From Flavobacterium sp. LHD-85 (GTDB lineage Bacteria > Bacteroidota > Bacteroidia > Flavobacteriales > Flavobacteriaceae): a stretch of DNA of 64,000 bases. Positions 52,867 through 62,068 of this stretch are shown here, one piece after another. Under the pieces are notes generated by a model that worked only from the letters and a program-made list of their open reading frames with translations, was not told where the DNA came from and did not search any database. A program made the translations under genes and the position numbers. How positions within the stretch are numbered: position 1 is the stretch's first letter; every line of letters starts with the position of its first letter. The stretch lies in contig NZ_JAVFVR010000004.1 of NCBI RefSeq assembly GCF_030929595.1, forward strand, positions 186,001 through 250,000, written 5' to 3'.

Positions 52867-54285
52867 TTAATTAAAACTGCGTGGCCCTAAGAAATTTGTT
52901 GTTGTTGTTTCTATGAGTTCAGAACCATTATAAACCCCAATTTTTACTTTTGTTTTATCACTTTCTAATAAAACTTCATTAATTTCTATGAATAACGTTC
53001 CTTGTGAAATTCCTTCTTTTGGAACTTTAAAATGTTTTTTTCCAACATTTCTAATTTCACCTTTCTGATCGATTAATTCAAAATGAATATCGTTATAATC
53101 TTTCATTGTTTTGTTTACAATTTTATAGGTGTAAACATTACTGATTTTTTCACCATCATGCTGGAACAACTGACCTGGTAAGCGTAAAACAACTGCCTGA
53201 ACGTCTGTTCTTAAAAATAGCATTCCAACAAAAATACTCAATAAAATAAATAAAACCGCTGTATAACCTTTCATTCTTGATGTAAACTTGAAAGGTTCTT
53301 TTTTTGCAATTTCATCTTCAGAAGCATAACGAATAAGACCTTTTGGCAAACCAACAGATTCCATAATATGATCACATTCATCAATACAAGCTGTACAGTT
53401 TGTGCATTCTAGCTGTGTTCCGTTTCTAATGTCGATTCCCATTGGGCAAACATGAACACATTGAAGGCAATCAATACAGTCACCTTTTCCCGTTAACGCT
53501 CTATCTTCATTTTTTTTGAATTTTGCACGCCCTTCTTCTTTTTCACCTCGAACAAAATCGTAGGCGACATTTATTGATTTATTGTCTAAAAGAACACCTT
53601 GCAATCTTCCGTACGGACAAGCGATAATACAAACCTGTTCACGAAACCAAACAAAAACAAAATAGAAAACACTCGTAAATATTAACAGCGCAATAAAATT
53701 GCTTGCTTGTTTTACAGGACCTTGCTCAATCATTAAGAATAAAGCGTCACTACCTACTAAATAAGCTAAAAAGACATTAGCAATAAGGAAAGAGATCAAG
53801 AAGAATATAGTCCATTTTAGAACACGTTTTCTAATTTTTTCAGCATTCCATTCCATTCTTGCTAAACGAGACTGAGAACCTCGATCTCCATCAATCCAGT
53901 ATTCTATACGGCGGAAAACCATTTCGAGGAAAATAGTCTGCGGACAAATCCAACCACAAAATATTCTTCCAAAAACAACAGTAAATAAAATTATGAATAC
54001 AACGCCAACAAGCATTGAAATTACGAAGAGATAAAAATCCTGAGGCCAGAAAGGGAATCCAAAAATATTAAAACGACGTTCCAAGATATTGAACATCATA
54101 AACTGGTTTCCATTAACCTTGATAAAAGGATTTATGAATAAAATTGCCAATAAAACATAACTGACAATTTTCCTATAATCATAAAATTTACCAGACGGTT
54201 TTTTAGGAAATATAAATTTTCGTTTACCACCTTCATCTATTGTTCCAATGGTATCTCTAAAAGCTTCGTCTGGTAAATTTGACAT
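52867..54285 (-). CDS. ccoG: Cytochrome c oxidase accessory protein CcoG
   Basis: The 472-residue membrane iron-sulfur protein reduces copper for insertion into cbb3 oxidase in studied species. It has several membrane helices, the motif GRIFCGWICPQTIFLEMVFRRIEYWIDG, and two 4Fe-4S clusters from GDCIDCLQCVHVCPMGIDIRNGTQLECTNCTACIDECD (about 256-294). A C-terminal Ig-like domain follows. It is the fifth gene of the operon, 10 bases after ccoP. Confidence 0.94.
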   Translation of the reverse strand: MSNLPDEAFRDTIGTIDEGGKRKFIFPKKPSGKFYDYRKIVSYVLLAILFINPFIKVNGNQFMMFNILERRFNIFGFPFWPQDFYLFVISMLVGVVFIILFTVVFGRIFCGWICPQTIFLEMVFRRIEYWIDGDRGSQSRLARMEWNAEKIRKRVLKWTIFFLISFLIANVFLAYLVGSDALFLMIEQGPVKQASNFIALLIFTSVFYFVFVWFREQVCIIACPYGRLQGVLLDNKSINVAYDFVRGEKEEGRAKFKKNEDRALTGKGDCIDCLQCVHVCPMGIDIRNGTQLECTNCTACIDECDHIMESVGLPKGLIRYASEDEIAKKEPFKFTSRMKGYTAVLFILLSIFVGMLFLRTDVQAVVLRLPGQLFQHDGEKISNVYTYKIVNKTMKDYNDIHFELIDQKGEIRNVGKKHFKVPKEGISQGTLFIEINEVLLESDKTKVKIGVYNGSELIETTTTNFLGPRSFN

Positions 54286-54295
54286 GATATTCTAA

Positions 54296-55234
54296 TTATT
54301 TTTTAACTTGTGTGGTATCTTTTGTGGTTGCTGCAGCGGCATCGGTTTTAGGAGCACTATCATCTACCCAAACTTCTCCTTCTGCTTCTTTTGGATCTTT
54401 CGGATTACTTCCTTGTAAAGACAGAATATAACTTGCCACTTTTTGTATTTCTTTTGGCTTAAGGGTTCCTTTCCAAGCAATCATCCCTTTACCGTCTCTA
54501 CCTCCGTTTGTAATAGTGTGGAATAGATTTTTAATTCCTCCTCCTAAAATCCATTTATCATCTGTAAGGTTTGGTCCAATTTGACCTCCTCCATCAGCAC
54601 GGTGGCAGGCAGCACAATTGGTTGTAAAGATTGTTTTACCTTCATCTAAACTTGGTGCATCAGTTAGTAAAACAACTGTTTTTTCATCCATCAAATCTGG
54701 TGCTGTTTTCATGTATTCTGCAACGTCAATCTTTGCCTGAGCCAATTCTTTTTTCAGCTCCATTTCCTGATCATCAGCTCCTAAAACATCATAACGTACC
54801 ACATAAATTACTCCGAAAATGATACAGATGTAGAATAAATATACCCACCAAGGCGGTAAATTATTATCCAACTCTTTGATTCCGTCATAATCATGATCCA
54901 TTAATAAGTCACCTTCTTTTTCAATTGGCTCTGTTTTAGTCAATTTATGCATTAGGTTTTTAAACCAAGTACTCTCTTTGAAGCTTAAACTTTCTTCAAG
55001 TTCTTTTTGTGCTTTTTCTTCTGGTGACAATAATTGGAACATTACTCGATTTACAGCACTAAGCGTAATCTCAATAGCAATTAGAATAAACAAAAAGACA
55101 AATAAAAAGAGTGATACCATAGGATACTTTATAAAAGCTGGCTTGTCACCTGAATCTATAAAATATTCCATCAAAGCAAATACGATGAAGAAAATCAACG
55201 GTACTCTAACATATACTGGGAAAAACTTTTTCAT
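54296..55234 (-). CDS. ccoP: cbb3 oxidase subunit III, CcoP (mono-haem)
   Basis: The membrane-anchored cytochrome c subunit that passes electrons to CcoN. The 312 residues have N-terminal membrane helices (about 9-25 and 37-58), a third near 127-145 after the conserved DHDYDGIKELDNNLPPWW, and one cytochrome c domain with CAACH (about residue 210). Proteobacterial CcoP usually carries two haems, and the protein here shows one CxxCH. The Ala/Thr/Lys-rich tail is low complexity. It lies 2 bases after ccoQ. Confidence 0.93.
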   Translation of the reverse strand: MKKFFPVYVRVPLIFFIVFALMEYFIDSGDKPAFIKYPMVSLFLFVFLFILIAIEITLSAVNRVMFQLLSPEEKAQKELEESLSFKESTWFKNLMHKLTKTEPIEKEGDLLMDHDYDGIKELDNNLPPWWVYLFYICIIFGVIYVVRYDVLGADDQEMELKKELAQAKIDVAEYMKTAPDLMDEKTVVLLTDAPSLDEGKTIFTTNCAACHRADGGGQIGPNLTDDKWILGGGIKNLFHTITNGGRDGKGMIAWKGTLKPKEIQKVASYILSLQGSNPKDPKEAEGEVWVDDSAPKTDAAAATTKDTTQVKK

Positions 55235-55236
55235 TT

Positions 55237-55431
55237 TTATCTATCTTTTGTGATTACACTAAGTCCTTCATCTAAAGGTATATTACTCATTTCTTGAATT
55301 TTTTCTTTTTTATAAGAGAACACCCAAATGCCTAATCCTACAAAGAATAAGAAGAAAATTAAGAGGGAAATAATCGGGTAAATTTCTATACCCGATATGG
55401 TTTCCATATTGTGTTTTATCTGTTCAAACAT
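55237..55431 (-). CDS. ccoQ: cbb3 oxidase small subunit CcoQ-like
   Basis: The 64-residue protein has one membrane helix (YPIISLLIFFLFFVGLGIWVF) followed by a basic YKKEKIQEM, the general CcoQ/FixQ plan. It sits between the CcoN-O fusion (7 bases upstream) and ccoP (2 bases downstream), where ccoQ is expected. Assignment relies on position and topology because the family is short and variable. Confidence 0.85.
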   Translation of the reverse strand: MFEQIKHNMETISGIEIYPIISLLIFFLFFVGLGIWVFSYKKEKIQEMSNIPLDEGLSVITKDR

Positions 55432-55438
55432 AATGCTG

Positions 55439-57622
55439 TTATTTAGTTTCTTTTACTTTAATATCAGTACCAAGTCTTTGAATATAAGCGATCAAAGCAA
55501 CGATTTCTCTTTCGTTCATCGGAATGAATTTCTCGCCTTTTGCCGCAGCTTTTTTACGGCTGTCTTCATAACTCTTAACGAAATCAGGATCGCTTTCTAA
55601 GCTTTTTTCTATCTTAACAGCCTGCTCTCTTAAAGTTCTCTGTGCATTTGCAACATCTTCTGGAGAATATGGCACTCCTAAAGAAATCATTGCCTGCATT
55701 TTCTTTTGTGTCAATGAAATGTCCATCGGTTTGTTATCAAACAACCATTTATAACCTGGCATAATTGATCCAGCAGATGTACTTTGCGGATTCCACATGT
55801 GGTTAAAGTGCCAGTTATCATTGTACTTACCACCTACTCTCAATAAGTCTGGTCCTGTACGTTTAGATCCCCATAAGAATGGATGGTCGTAAACAAACTC
55901 TCCCGCTTTTGACTGAACTCCATAACGTTCTACCTCACTTCTAAAAGGACGAACTGACTGTGAGTGACATCCAACACAACCTTCTCTGATATATAAATCA
56001 CGTCCTTCAAGCTCTAACGGTGTATATGGTTTTACACTTGAAATTGTCGGAATATTTGATTTCACCATAATTGTCGGCACAATCTGAATAATACCACCAA
56101 TTAAAATTGCAATTGTAGCAAGAATAGTTAACTGAATTGGTTTTCTTTCTAACCAAGAATGGAATTTCTCTCCGCTCAATCTACCGCTTTTTATTGTTTG
56201 CAATGCTGGAGCCTGAGCCAATTCATCTTCGATTGTATTACCTGCTTTAACAGTCATAATAATGTTATAAACCAATGTCAGCATACCTATAAGATACAAA
56301 CTACCTCCAATAGCTCTCATCCAATACATAGGCATAATAGCGGTTACCGTTTCAAGGAAGTTTCCATAAGTTAAAGTACCGTCTGGATTAAACTGTTTCC
56401 ACATTGATGCTTGCTGGAAACCAGCTACATATAATGGAATTGTATATACAATAATACCTAAGGTACCAATCCAGAAATGGAAGTTTGCTAATTTCTTAGA
56501 GAATAACTCCGATTTTGTCATTCTTGGAATCAACCAATAGATAATACCAAATGACATGAAACCATTCCAAGCTAAAGCTCCTACGTGTACGTGCGCTACG
56601 ATCCAATCAGTATAGTGCGCAATAGCATTTACATTTTTTAAAGATAACATTGGTCCTTCGAACGTTGCCATACCGTAACCAGTAATCGCTACTACGAAGA
56701 ATTTTAAAACTGGTTCTTCACGAACTTTATCCCAAGCCCCTCTTAATGTAAGAAGACCATTAATCATACCTCCCCAAGATGGAGCAATTAACATTACTGA
56801 AAATGCAACCCCTAAATTCTGAGCCCAGTTTGGCAATGCAGAATACAGTAAGTGGTGTGGCCCAGCCCAAATGTATATAAAGATTAAAGACCAAAAGTGA
56901 ATAATAGATAATCTATATGAATAAACAGGTCTGTTTGCAATTTTTGGAACGAAATAGTACATTAATCCCAAGAATGGAGTTGTCAAGAAGAATGCCACCG
57001 CATTGTGCCCGTACCACCATTGTACAAGCGCATCTTGAACACCTGCATACACAGAGTAACTTTTTAAACCTGAAACAGGAATTTCTATATTATTAAAGAT
57101 ATGCAGTACCGCTACCGTTACAAATGTTGCCAAATAAAACCAGATTGCAACATATAGGTGACGCTCTCTACGACGGAGCATTGTACCAATCATATTGATA
57201 CCCATTACAACCCAAATTAAAGCGATTGCAATATCAATTGGCCACTCTAGCTCTGCATATTCTTTAGAAGAAGTATAACCTAACGGAAGTGTAATTGCTG
57301 CAGCCACAATAATTAGCTGCCAGCCCCAGAAATGAAGATTACTTAAAAAATCACTAAACATTCTGGCTTTTAGCAATCTTTGCAGCGAGTAGTACATACC
57401 GGCAAAGAAGGCATTACCCACAAAAGCAAAAATAACTGCATTGGTGTGTAACGGTCTCAAACGGCCGTAACTAAGCCACGAAATCCCATCTGTCATGTTG
57501 GGAAAAAGGTACATTACCGCTAAGGTAAGCCCCACTAACATACCCACAACACCAAAGAGTATTGTGGCGTAAATGAATTTTTTTACAATTTTGTTGTCGT
57601 AATAAAACTGTTCCATTTCCAT
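55439..57622 (-). CDS. ccoNO: cbb3 oxidase catalytic subunit, CcoN-CcoO fusion
   Basis: Terminal haem-copper oxidase for microaerobic respiration. The 727 residues combine CcoN (about 1-480, about 12 helices) and CcoO. CcoN has haem and copper histidines in LRPLHTNAVIFAFVGN, WWYGHNAVAFFLTTPFLG, WAGPHHLLYSALP and HVHVGALAWNGF. CcoO (about 500-727) has one membrane helix and a c-type haem in REGCVGCHSQSVRPF. The fusion is the usual Bacteroidota arrangement. It follows ccoS by 2 bases. Together with ccoS, Q, P, G and H it forms one operon, probably controlled by the palindrome at 57864-57879. Confidence 0.96.
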   Translation of the reverse strand: MEMEQFYYDNKIVKKFIYATILFGVVGMLVGLTLAVMYLFPNMTDGISWLSYGRLRPLHTNAVIFAFVGNAFFAGMYYSLQRLLKARMFSDFLSNLHFWGWQLIIVAAAITLPLGYTSSKEYAELEWPIDIAIALIWVVMGINMIGTMLRRRERHLYVAIWFYLATFVTVAVLHIFNNIEIPVSGLKSYSVYAGVQDALVQWWYGHNAVAFFLTTPFLGLMYYFVPKIANRPVYSYRLSIIHFWSLIFIYIWAGPHHLLYSALPNWAQNLGVAFSVMLIAPSWGGMINGLLTLRGAWDKVREEPVLKFFVVAITGYGMATFEGPMLSLKNVNAIAHYTDWIVAHVHVGALAWNGFMSFGIIYWLIPRMTKSELFSKKLANFHFWIGTLGIIVYTIPLYVAGFQQASMWKQFNPDGTLTYGNFLETVTAIMPMYWMRAIGGSLYLIGMLTLVYNIIMTVKAGNTIEDELAQAPALQTIKSGRLSGEKFHSWLERKPIQLTILATIAILIGGIIQIVPTIMVKSNIPTISSVKPYTPLELEGRDLYIREGCVGCHSQSVRPFRSEVERYGVQSKAGEFVYDHPFLWGSKRTGPDLLRVGGKYNDNWHFNHMWNPQSTSAGSIMPGYKWLFDNKPMDISLTQKKMQAMISLGVPYSPEDVANAQRTLREQAVKIEKSLESDPDFVKSYEDSRKKAAAKGEKFIPMNEREIVALIAYIQRLGTDIKVKETK

Positions 57623-57624
57623 AA

Positions 57625-57816
57625 TTATACTTGTTTTTCTTCGATTGTTGAATTATTATTTTGGGAATTAATTTTGGTTTCGTCATCAAAAAGAATTCTG
57701 ACTGAAGGTGTATAATCATCATCATACTGTCCAGACTTGACAGCTGCGATAAAGGCAATAAAAAAACAGATTGCCACAAAAATACTTACTGAAATTAATA
57801 GATAAATAACACTCAT
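57625..57816 (-). CDS. ccoS: cbb3 oxidase assembly protein CcoS
   Basis: The 63-residue protein has one N-terminal membrane helix (VIYLLISVSIFVAICFFIAFI) and then AAVKSGQYDDDYTPSVRILFDDE, the diagnostic CcoS sequence. It is needed for cofactor insertion into cbb3 oxidase in studied species. It is the first gene of the cco operon, with 114 bases to ccoI upstream on the same strand that hold the FNR-like palindrome. Confidence 0.94.
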   Translation of the reverse strand: MSVIYLLISVSIFVAICFFIAFIAAVKSGQYDDDYTPSVRILFDDETKINSQNNNSTIEEKQV

Positions 57817-57863
57817 ACCCTGGATTTATATTAACAAAATTAGTTTGTTAAAGGCGCATAAAA

Positions 57864-57879
57864 TATGATAATTATCATA
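57864..57879. promoter_or_regulatory. FNR-type palindrome upstream of ccoS
   Basis: TATGATAATTATCATA is a perfect 16-bp palindrome whose core TGAT-N4-ATCA matches the FNR consensus TTGAT-N4-ATCAA. It is 47 bases before the ccoS start. The core recurs upstream of ccoI. Confidence 0.8.
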
Positions 57880-57930
57880 GACGATTAGTTATGTTAAATT
57901 TAATAAAATATGTCCTTTAATAATTTATAA

Positions 57931-60318
57931 TCATTCTAAATTTCTGTTACTGAAATAGTTAGACATAAAAGTCACAAAACTTACAATCGTAATTGTACTC
58001 AACGGCATAATGATTGCCGCAACCAACGGAAGCAGATTTCCTGTAACCGCAAATGCAAGTCCGACAACATTGTACAGCAATGACAACGCAAAACTCATTT
58101 TTATAATCAAAATTGCTTTGTGAGAAAGCTTTAAAAAGTAATTGAGACGTGAAAATTCTGTTGCATCCAAAATGGCATCACATGCAGGCGAAAAGACATT
58201 TACATTTTCTGATATCGAAATCCCAACATTGCTCTGAGCCAACGCTCCGGCATCATTTAATCCATCTCCTACCATCATTACATTTTGCCCTTTTTCCTGA
58301 AGTTTCTTTATATATTCAAGTTTTTGCTCCGGTTTTTGATTAAATATCAATTCGGTACCTTTTGGCAGAATAGCTTCTAAATTTGATCTTTCGCCATCAT
58401 TGTCACCAGAAAGCACTTTTATTTGGTAATCTTTGCTCAGATTGGTGAAAAGTTTTTCTAAACCTTCTCTATACTGATTCTGGAAAGTAAATTTTCCAAA
58501 ATACACTCCTCCTATTTTAATATGCAATGCTGTTTTTTCAATTTCTGAACCATCCGCAACTATATCATCTACAAATTGTCCTGAACCAACTCTAATTTCT
58601 TTACCCTCAGCAACCGCTAAAATTCCTTTTCCCGTAATTTCTTGGAAATCTTCTATATTAATTCGTTTAGCTTCTGGAAGAAAATCATAAAGCATTCGGC
58701 TTAACGGATGATTCGAACCTCGCAATACATTTTTAATCAATATAATATCTGAATCTGAAATAAAGTTTCCTTCATATCGTATATTCGACTTTTTATTGGT
58801 TGTAATGGTTCCTGTTTTATCAAAAACAATCGTATCAACTTTAGCAAGTTGCTCAATTACAATAGCATTTTTTAAGTAAATTTTCTTTTTACCCAAAATT
58901 CGTAATATGTTTCCAAAAGTAAAAGGAGCAGTAAGAGCCAACGCGCAAGGGCAAGCTACGATTAGCACCGCTGTAAAAACATTAAAAGCAGTATTTGCAT
59001 CTATAAAAATCCAATAAACAAAACCAGCAAATGCAATGAGCAATAATATGGGGGTAAAATATCGGCTTATCGCATCTGTTATGGTTTTGTGTTTTTGGTC
59101 TACTTTTTTCTGAAAGATTTCGTTACTCCACAATTGAGTCAAATAACTTTGAGAAACCGAATGCAAAACTTCCATTTCGATCACTTTACCGATCTGTTTG
59201 CCTCCCGCAAAAACTTTATCTCCAGACTTTTTGGTAATCGGCACTGCTTCTCCTGTAACAAAACTATAATCTATTTCGGCACTTTCGCTTATTAAAATTC
59301 CATCAACAGGAATAAGCTCCTGATTTCTTATTAGCAATCGGTCTCCTTTTAGAACATCGTAAATAGCTACATTTTCTTCTGAAGCATCTTTATTGATTTT
59401 GGTAACGGCGATGGGAAAATAGGATTTAAAATCCCTTTCAAAACTTAAAAAACTATAGGTTTTAATCTGAAACATTTTGCCAAGAAGCATAAAAAATATC
59501 AAACTGGCCAAACTGTCAAAAAATCCTGGACCATGATCCATCAGCATGTCGTATGTGCTACGAATAAACATCACGATAATCCCCAAAGCAATCGGAATAT
59601 CAATATTAAGCATTCTAGTTCTAATACTATGATAAGCAGAAACATAATATCCGCTTGCTGAATATAAAAATGTTGGCAATGCCAGAAGGAAAATAAGCAA
59701 TCTGAAAAACGGCTTGTAACTATCGAGCCAAAACTCTTTCATTTCAAAATATTCTGGAAATGAAAGCAACATAATATTTCCAAAACAGAAAAATGCAACA
59801 CCCAATTTATAAGTTAAACTTCTGTCAACTTTTGCTTTTGCAGTTCCGTAATTTTCTAAACTAATGTAAGGTTCATAACCTATAGAACTTAGGAGATAAA
59901 CTATTTCTTTTAAAGAAACCTCATCAGAATTAAAGGTAATTCTAACTTTCTTCTCATGAAAGTTAACTTGAGAAGTGCTAATTCCTGACTGAAGACGATT
60001 TAGATTTTCTAATATCCAAATACAAGAACTGCAATGGATATGCGGAATATTTAATGAAGCAATCGATGTGTTTCCTTCTTGAAACTCTAAAACCTTTGCA
60101 AGTATGGCTTCATTTTCTAAGAAATCATATTTCCCTTTGATGTCTTGCGGAGTGGCGCCTGGAGACTTTTCAAAATCATAATAAGATGTTAGGTCATTGA
60201 TGCTGAAAATTTCGTAAACTGTTTTACAGCCTGTGCAACAAAACTTCTTATCATCAAAATCAATTTCTTCATTTTGTTCAATAGTTAAACCACAATGAAA
60301 ACAACTTTGCTCCCTCAT
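57931..60318 (-). CDS. ccoI: Copper-type P-ATPase for cbb3 oxidase, CcoI/FixI
   Basis: Exports copper across the inner membrane for insertion into the oxidase. The 795 residues start with a Cys-rich region (SCFHCG, KFCCTGCKTVYEIF) and an HMA domain with PHIHCSSCIWIL. About eight membrane helices follow, including the metal-binding VACPCALALTAP. P-ATPase motifs are TGEAVP, DKTGTITTNK (phosphorylated Asp) and MVGDGLNDAGAL. The N-terminal Cys cluster is typical of CcoI in cbb3 clusters. The start at 60318 (MREQSCFHCG) is preferred over an ATG 42 bases upstream. Confidence 0.95.
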   Translation of the reverse strand: MREQSCFHCGLTIEQNEEIDFDDKKFCCTGCKTVYEIFSINDLTSYYDFEKSPGATPQDIKGKYDFLENEAILAKVLEFQEGNTSIASLNIPHIHCSSCIWILENLNRLQSGISTSQVNFHEKKVRITFNSDEVSLKEIVYLLSSIGYEPYISLENYGTAKAKVDRSLTYKLGVAFFCFGNIMLLSFPEYFEMKEFWLDSYKPFFRLLIFLLALPTFLYSASGYYVSAYHSIRTRMLNIDIPIALGIIVMFIRSTYDMLMDHGPGFFDSLASLIFFMLLGKMFQIKTYSFLSFERDFKSYFPIAVTKINKDASEENVAIYDVLKGDRLLIRNQELIPVDGILISESAEIDYSFVTGEAVPITKKSGDKVFAGGKQIGKVIEMEVLHSVSQSYLTQLWSNEIFQKKVDQKHKTITDAISRYFTPILLLIAFAGFVYWIFIDANTAFNVFTAVLIVACPCALALTAPFTFGNILRILGKKKIYLKNAIVIEQLAKVDTIVFDKTGTITTNKKSNIRYEGNFISDSDIILIKNVLRGSNHPLSRMLYDFLPEAKRINIEDFQEITGKGILAVAEGKEIRVGSGQFVDDIVADGSEIEKTALHIKIGGVYFGKFTFQNQYREGLEKLFTNLSKDYQIKVLSGDNDGERSNLEAILPKGTELIFNQKPEQKLEYIKKLQEKGQNVMMVGDGLNDAGALAQSNVGISISENVNVFSPACDAILDATEFSRLNYFLKLSHKAILIIKMSFALSLLYNVVGLAFAVTGNLLPLVAAIIMPLSTITIVSFVTFMSNYFSNRNLE

Positions 60319-60368
60319 AAACTTGTTTTTATTTGATGCAAATTTCCAATTAAAGCACAATTATTAAG

Positions 60369-60382
60369 ATGATAATTGTCAT
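60369..60382. promoter_or_regulatory. FNR-type palindrome upstream of ccoI
   Basis: ATGATAATTGTCAT differs from the ccoS site by one base and lies 50 bases before the ccoI start, almost the same distance. It is also in the divergent region shared with the FNR-type gene at 60521. Confidence 0.75.
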
Positions 60383-60494
60383 GTTATTTTGAAATCAGAT
60401 TCCTAAATTTATAAAATAAAAAGCTCAAATTAGAGTTAACCCTAATTTATAATAAATTTACCTTATAAAGGTGGTTAAAACCCTTAAATATCCT

Positions 60495-60502
60495 TATTTT
60501 TG
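60495..60502 (+). promoter_or_regulatory. Candidate -7 element of the FNR-type gene
   Basis: TATTTTTG matches TAnnTTTG and ends 18 bases before the ATG at 60521. Confidence 0.5.
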
Positions 60503-60520
60503 CAGCAAACAAATATTGTC

Positions 60521-61204
60521 ATGAATAAATGTGATCAATGCATTGTACGCCAGCTAAGCTCATTAAAAGCCCTTAATAAAGAAGAAGTTATTAAATTAGC
60601 CAGCAGTAAAACGACCTATAAAATTAAAAAAGGCGAAGCTCTTTTTGAAGAAGGTGAAGTAACCAATGGCGTTTTCTGTGTAAAAGACGGCGTTGGAAAA
60701 CTTTCAAAATTGAGTGCAAACGGAAAAGATCAAATTGTAAAATTGGTTAAATCTGGCGAACTTCTTGGACAGCGCTCTATGATTAGCAATGAGCCGGCAA
60801 ACTTAACCGCAAAAGCGATTGCCGACATGGAGGTTTGTTTTATTCCTAAAACTGAAATCATCAATTTCTTTAATACTAACAATCAATTTTCTTTAAATAT
60901 GATGCAGTCTGTCTGCGAAGATTTAAAGGAATCTGAGAACGAAAAAATTGCCTTAGTTCAAAAAACTGTTAAACAGAGACTTGCTGAAACTTTACTGCAC
61001 TTGCATGATGAATTTGGCGAAGATGCTGACAAAACACTTAAAGTTCAACTAACAAGAGAAGAACTTGCTGGTATTATTGGTACCGCTACAGAAAGCTGTA
61101 TTCGTTTATTATCTGATTTTAATAAACTGGGACTAATAGAGTTAGTTGGTAAAAAAATCATGCTAAAAGATGTTCGAGCATTAAAGAAATTAGCCGATAA
61201 CTAA
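60521..61204 (+). CDS. FNR-type Crp-family transcriptional regulator
   Basis: The 227-residue protein begins MNKCDQCIVRQL with a CxxC (Cys4, Cys7) and has a cNMP-like barrel (about 28-140, with KIKKGEALFEEGEVTNGVFCVKDGVGKL and a third and fourth Cys candidates in VFC, EVC or SVC). The C-terminal HTH is LTREELAGIIGTATESCIRLLSDF, where Glu and Arg four positions apart match the TGA-contacting residues of FNR/CRP. This suggests an oxygen- or redox-sensing activator. Its divergent position next to ccoI and the TGAT-N4-ATCA sites point to the cbb3 genes as targets, by inference. The start at 60521 is preferred over a TTG 21 bases upstream. Confidence 0.9.
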   Translation: MNKCDQCIVRQLSSLKALNKEEVIKLASSKTTYKIKKGEALFEEGEVTNGVFCVKDGVGKLSKLSANGKDQIVKLVKSGELLGQRSMISNEPANLTAKAIADMEVCFIPKTEIINFFNTNNQFSLNMMQSVCEDLKESENEKIALVQKTVKQRLAETLLHLHDEFGEDADKTLKVQLTREELAGIIGTATESCIRLLSDFNKLGLIELVGKKIMLKDVRALKKLADN

Positions 61205-61971
61205 AGTTTTTTAGCCTCATTCCAGAAAACATCCATTTCTGTAAGCGTCATATCCATTAAAGGTTTTCCTAATTCGTTTGCTTTACTTTCTAAGTATTGA
61301 AAACGTTTAATGAATTTTTTATTGGTTCTTTCTAAAGCGTCTTCTGGATTTACATTTAAGAATCTTGCGTAATTAATCATAGAAAACAAAACATCTCCAA
61401 ATTCATCTTCGATTTTGTCTTGGTTTCCAGATTTTACTTCGTCTTGCAATTCTTGCAATTCTTCTTGGACTTTATCCCAAACCTGATGAGGTTCCTCCCA
61501 ATCAAAACCCACTCCTTTTACTTTATCCTGAATTCGGCTTGCTTTGACCATTGCCGGAAGACTTCTTGGAACGCCTTCTAAAACAGATTTCTTGCCTTCT
61601 TTAAGCTTCAGTTTTTCCCAATTTTGTTTTACTTCTTCCTCATTTTCCACCTTTACATCTCCATAAATATGAGGATGGCGATGAATCAATTTATCGCAGA
61701 TTTCATTGCAAACATCGGCAATATCAAAATCATTGGTTTCACTGCCTATCTTGGCGTAGAAAACAATATGAAGGAGTAAATCTCCTAATTCCTTTTTAAC
61801 TTCATTTAAATCATTATCTAAAATAGCATCTCCCAACTCATACGTTTCTTCGATCGTTAAATGTCTTAATGTCTGAAGGGTTTGTTTTTTATCCCAAGGA
61901 CATTGTTCACGAAGTTCATCCATGATATTCAATAATCTTTCAAATGCTTTTAACTGGTTTTCTCTGCTCAT
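61201..61971 (-). CDS. mazG: Nucleoside triphosphate pyrophosphohydrolase MazG
   Basis: Hydrolyses NTPs to NMP and pyrophosphate as housecleaning. The 256 residues hold the two tandem MazG domains: the first with LREQCPWDKKQTLQTLRHLTIEETYELGDAI and LKKELGDLLLHIVFYAKIG (metal-binding ExxE...ExxD), the second with WDKVQEELQELQDEVKSGNQDKIEDEFGDVLFSMINYARF. Length matches E. coli MazG. Its stop overlaps the stop of the convergent FNR-type gene by 4 bases. It is not part of a mazEF toxin locus. Confidence 0.95.
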   Translation of the reverse strand: MSRENQLKAFERLLNIMDELREQCPWDKKQTLQTLRHLTIEETYELGDAILDNDLNEVKKELGDLLLHIVFYAKIGSETNDFDIADVCNEICDKLIHRHPHIYGDVKVENEEEVKQNWEKLKLKEGKKSVLEGVPRSLPAMVKASRIQDKVKGVGFDWEEPHQVWDKVQEELQELQDEVKSGNQDKIEDEFGDVLFSMINYARFLNVNPEDALERTNKKFIKRFQYLESKANELGKPLMDMTLTEMDVFWNEAKKL

Positions 61972-62015
61972 TTTGAAGTTTCTTTTGATTTAAACTCGAT
62001 TCTGTAAAATTAAAA

Positions 62016-62052
62016 AATCCTGTCAAGAAAACATCTCAACAGGATTATTTTA
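62016..62052 (-). terminator. Terminator of the DUF5606 gene
   Basis: AATCCTGT (62016-62023) pairs with ACAGGATT (62039-62046). Read on the minus strand it is followed by TTTTAATTTT. Confidence 0.75.
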
Positions 62053-62068
62053 TGTTTAAAGAAAATTA

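Noticed and set aside
61201..61971. mazG as part of a mazEF toxin locus
   Set aside because: No mazE or mazF is nearby. MazG here is the ordinary two-domain pyrophosphohydrolase.
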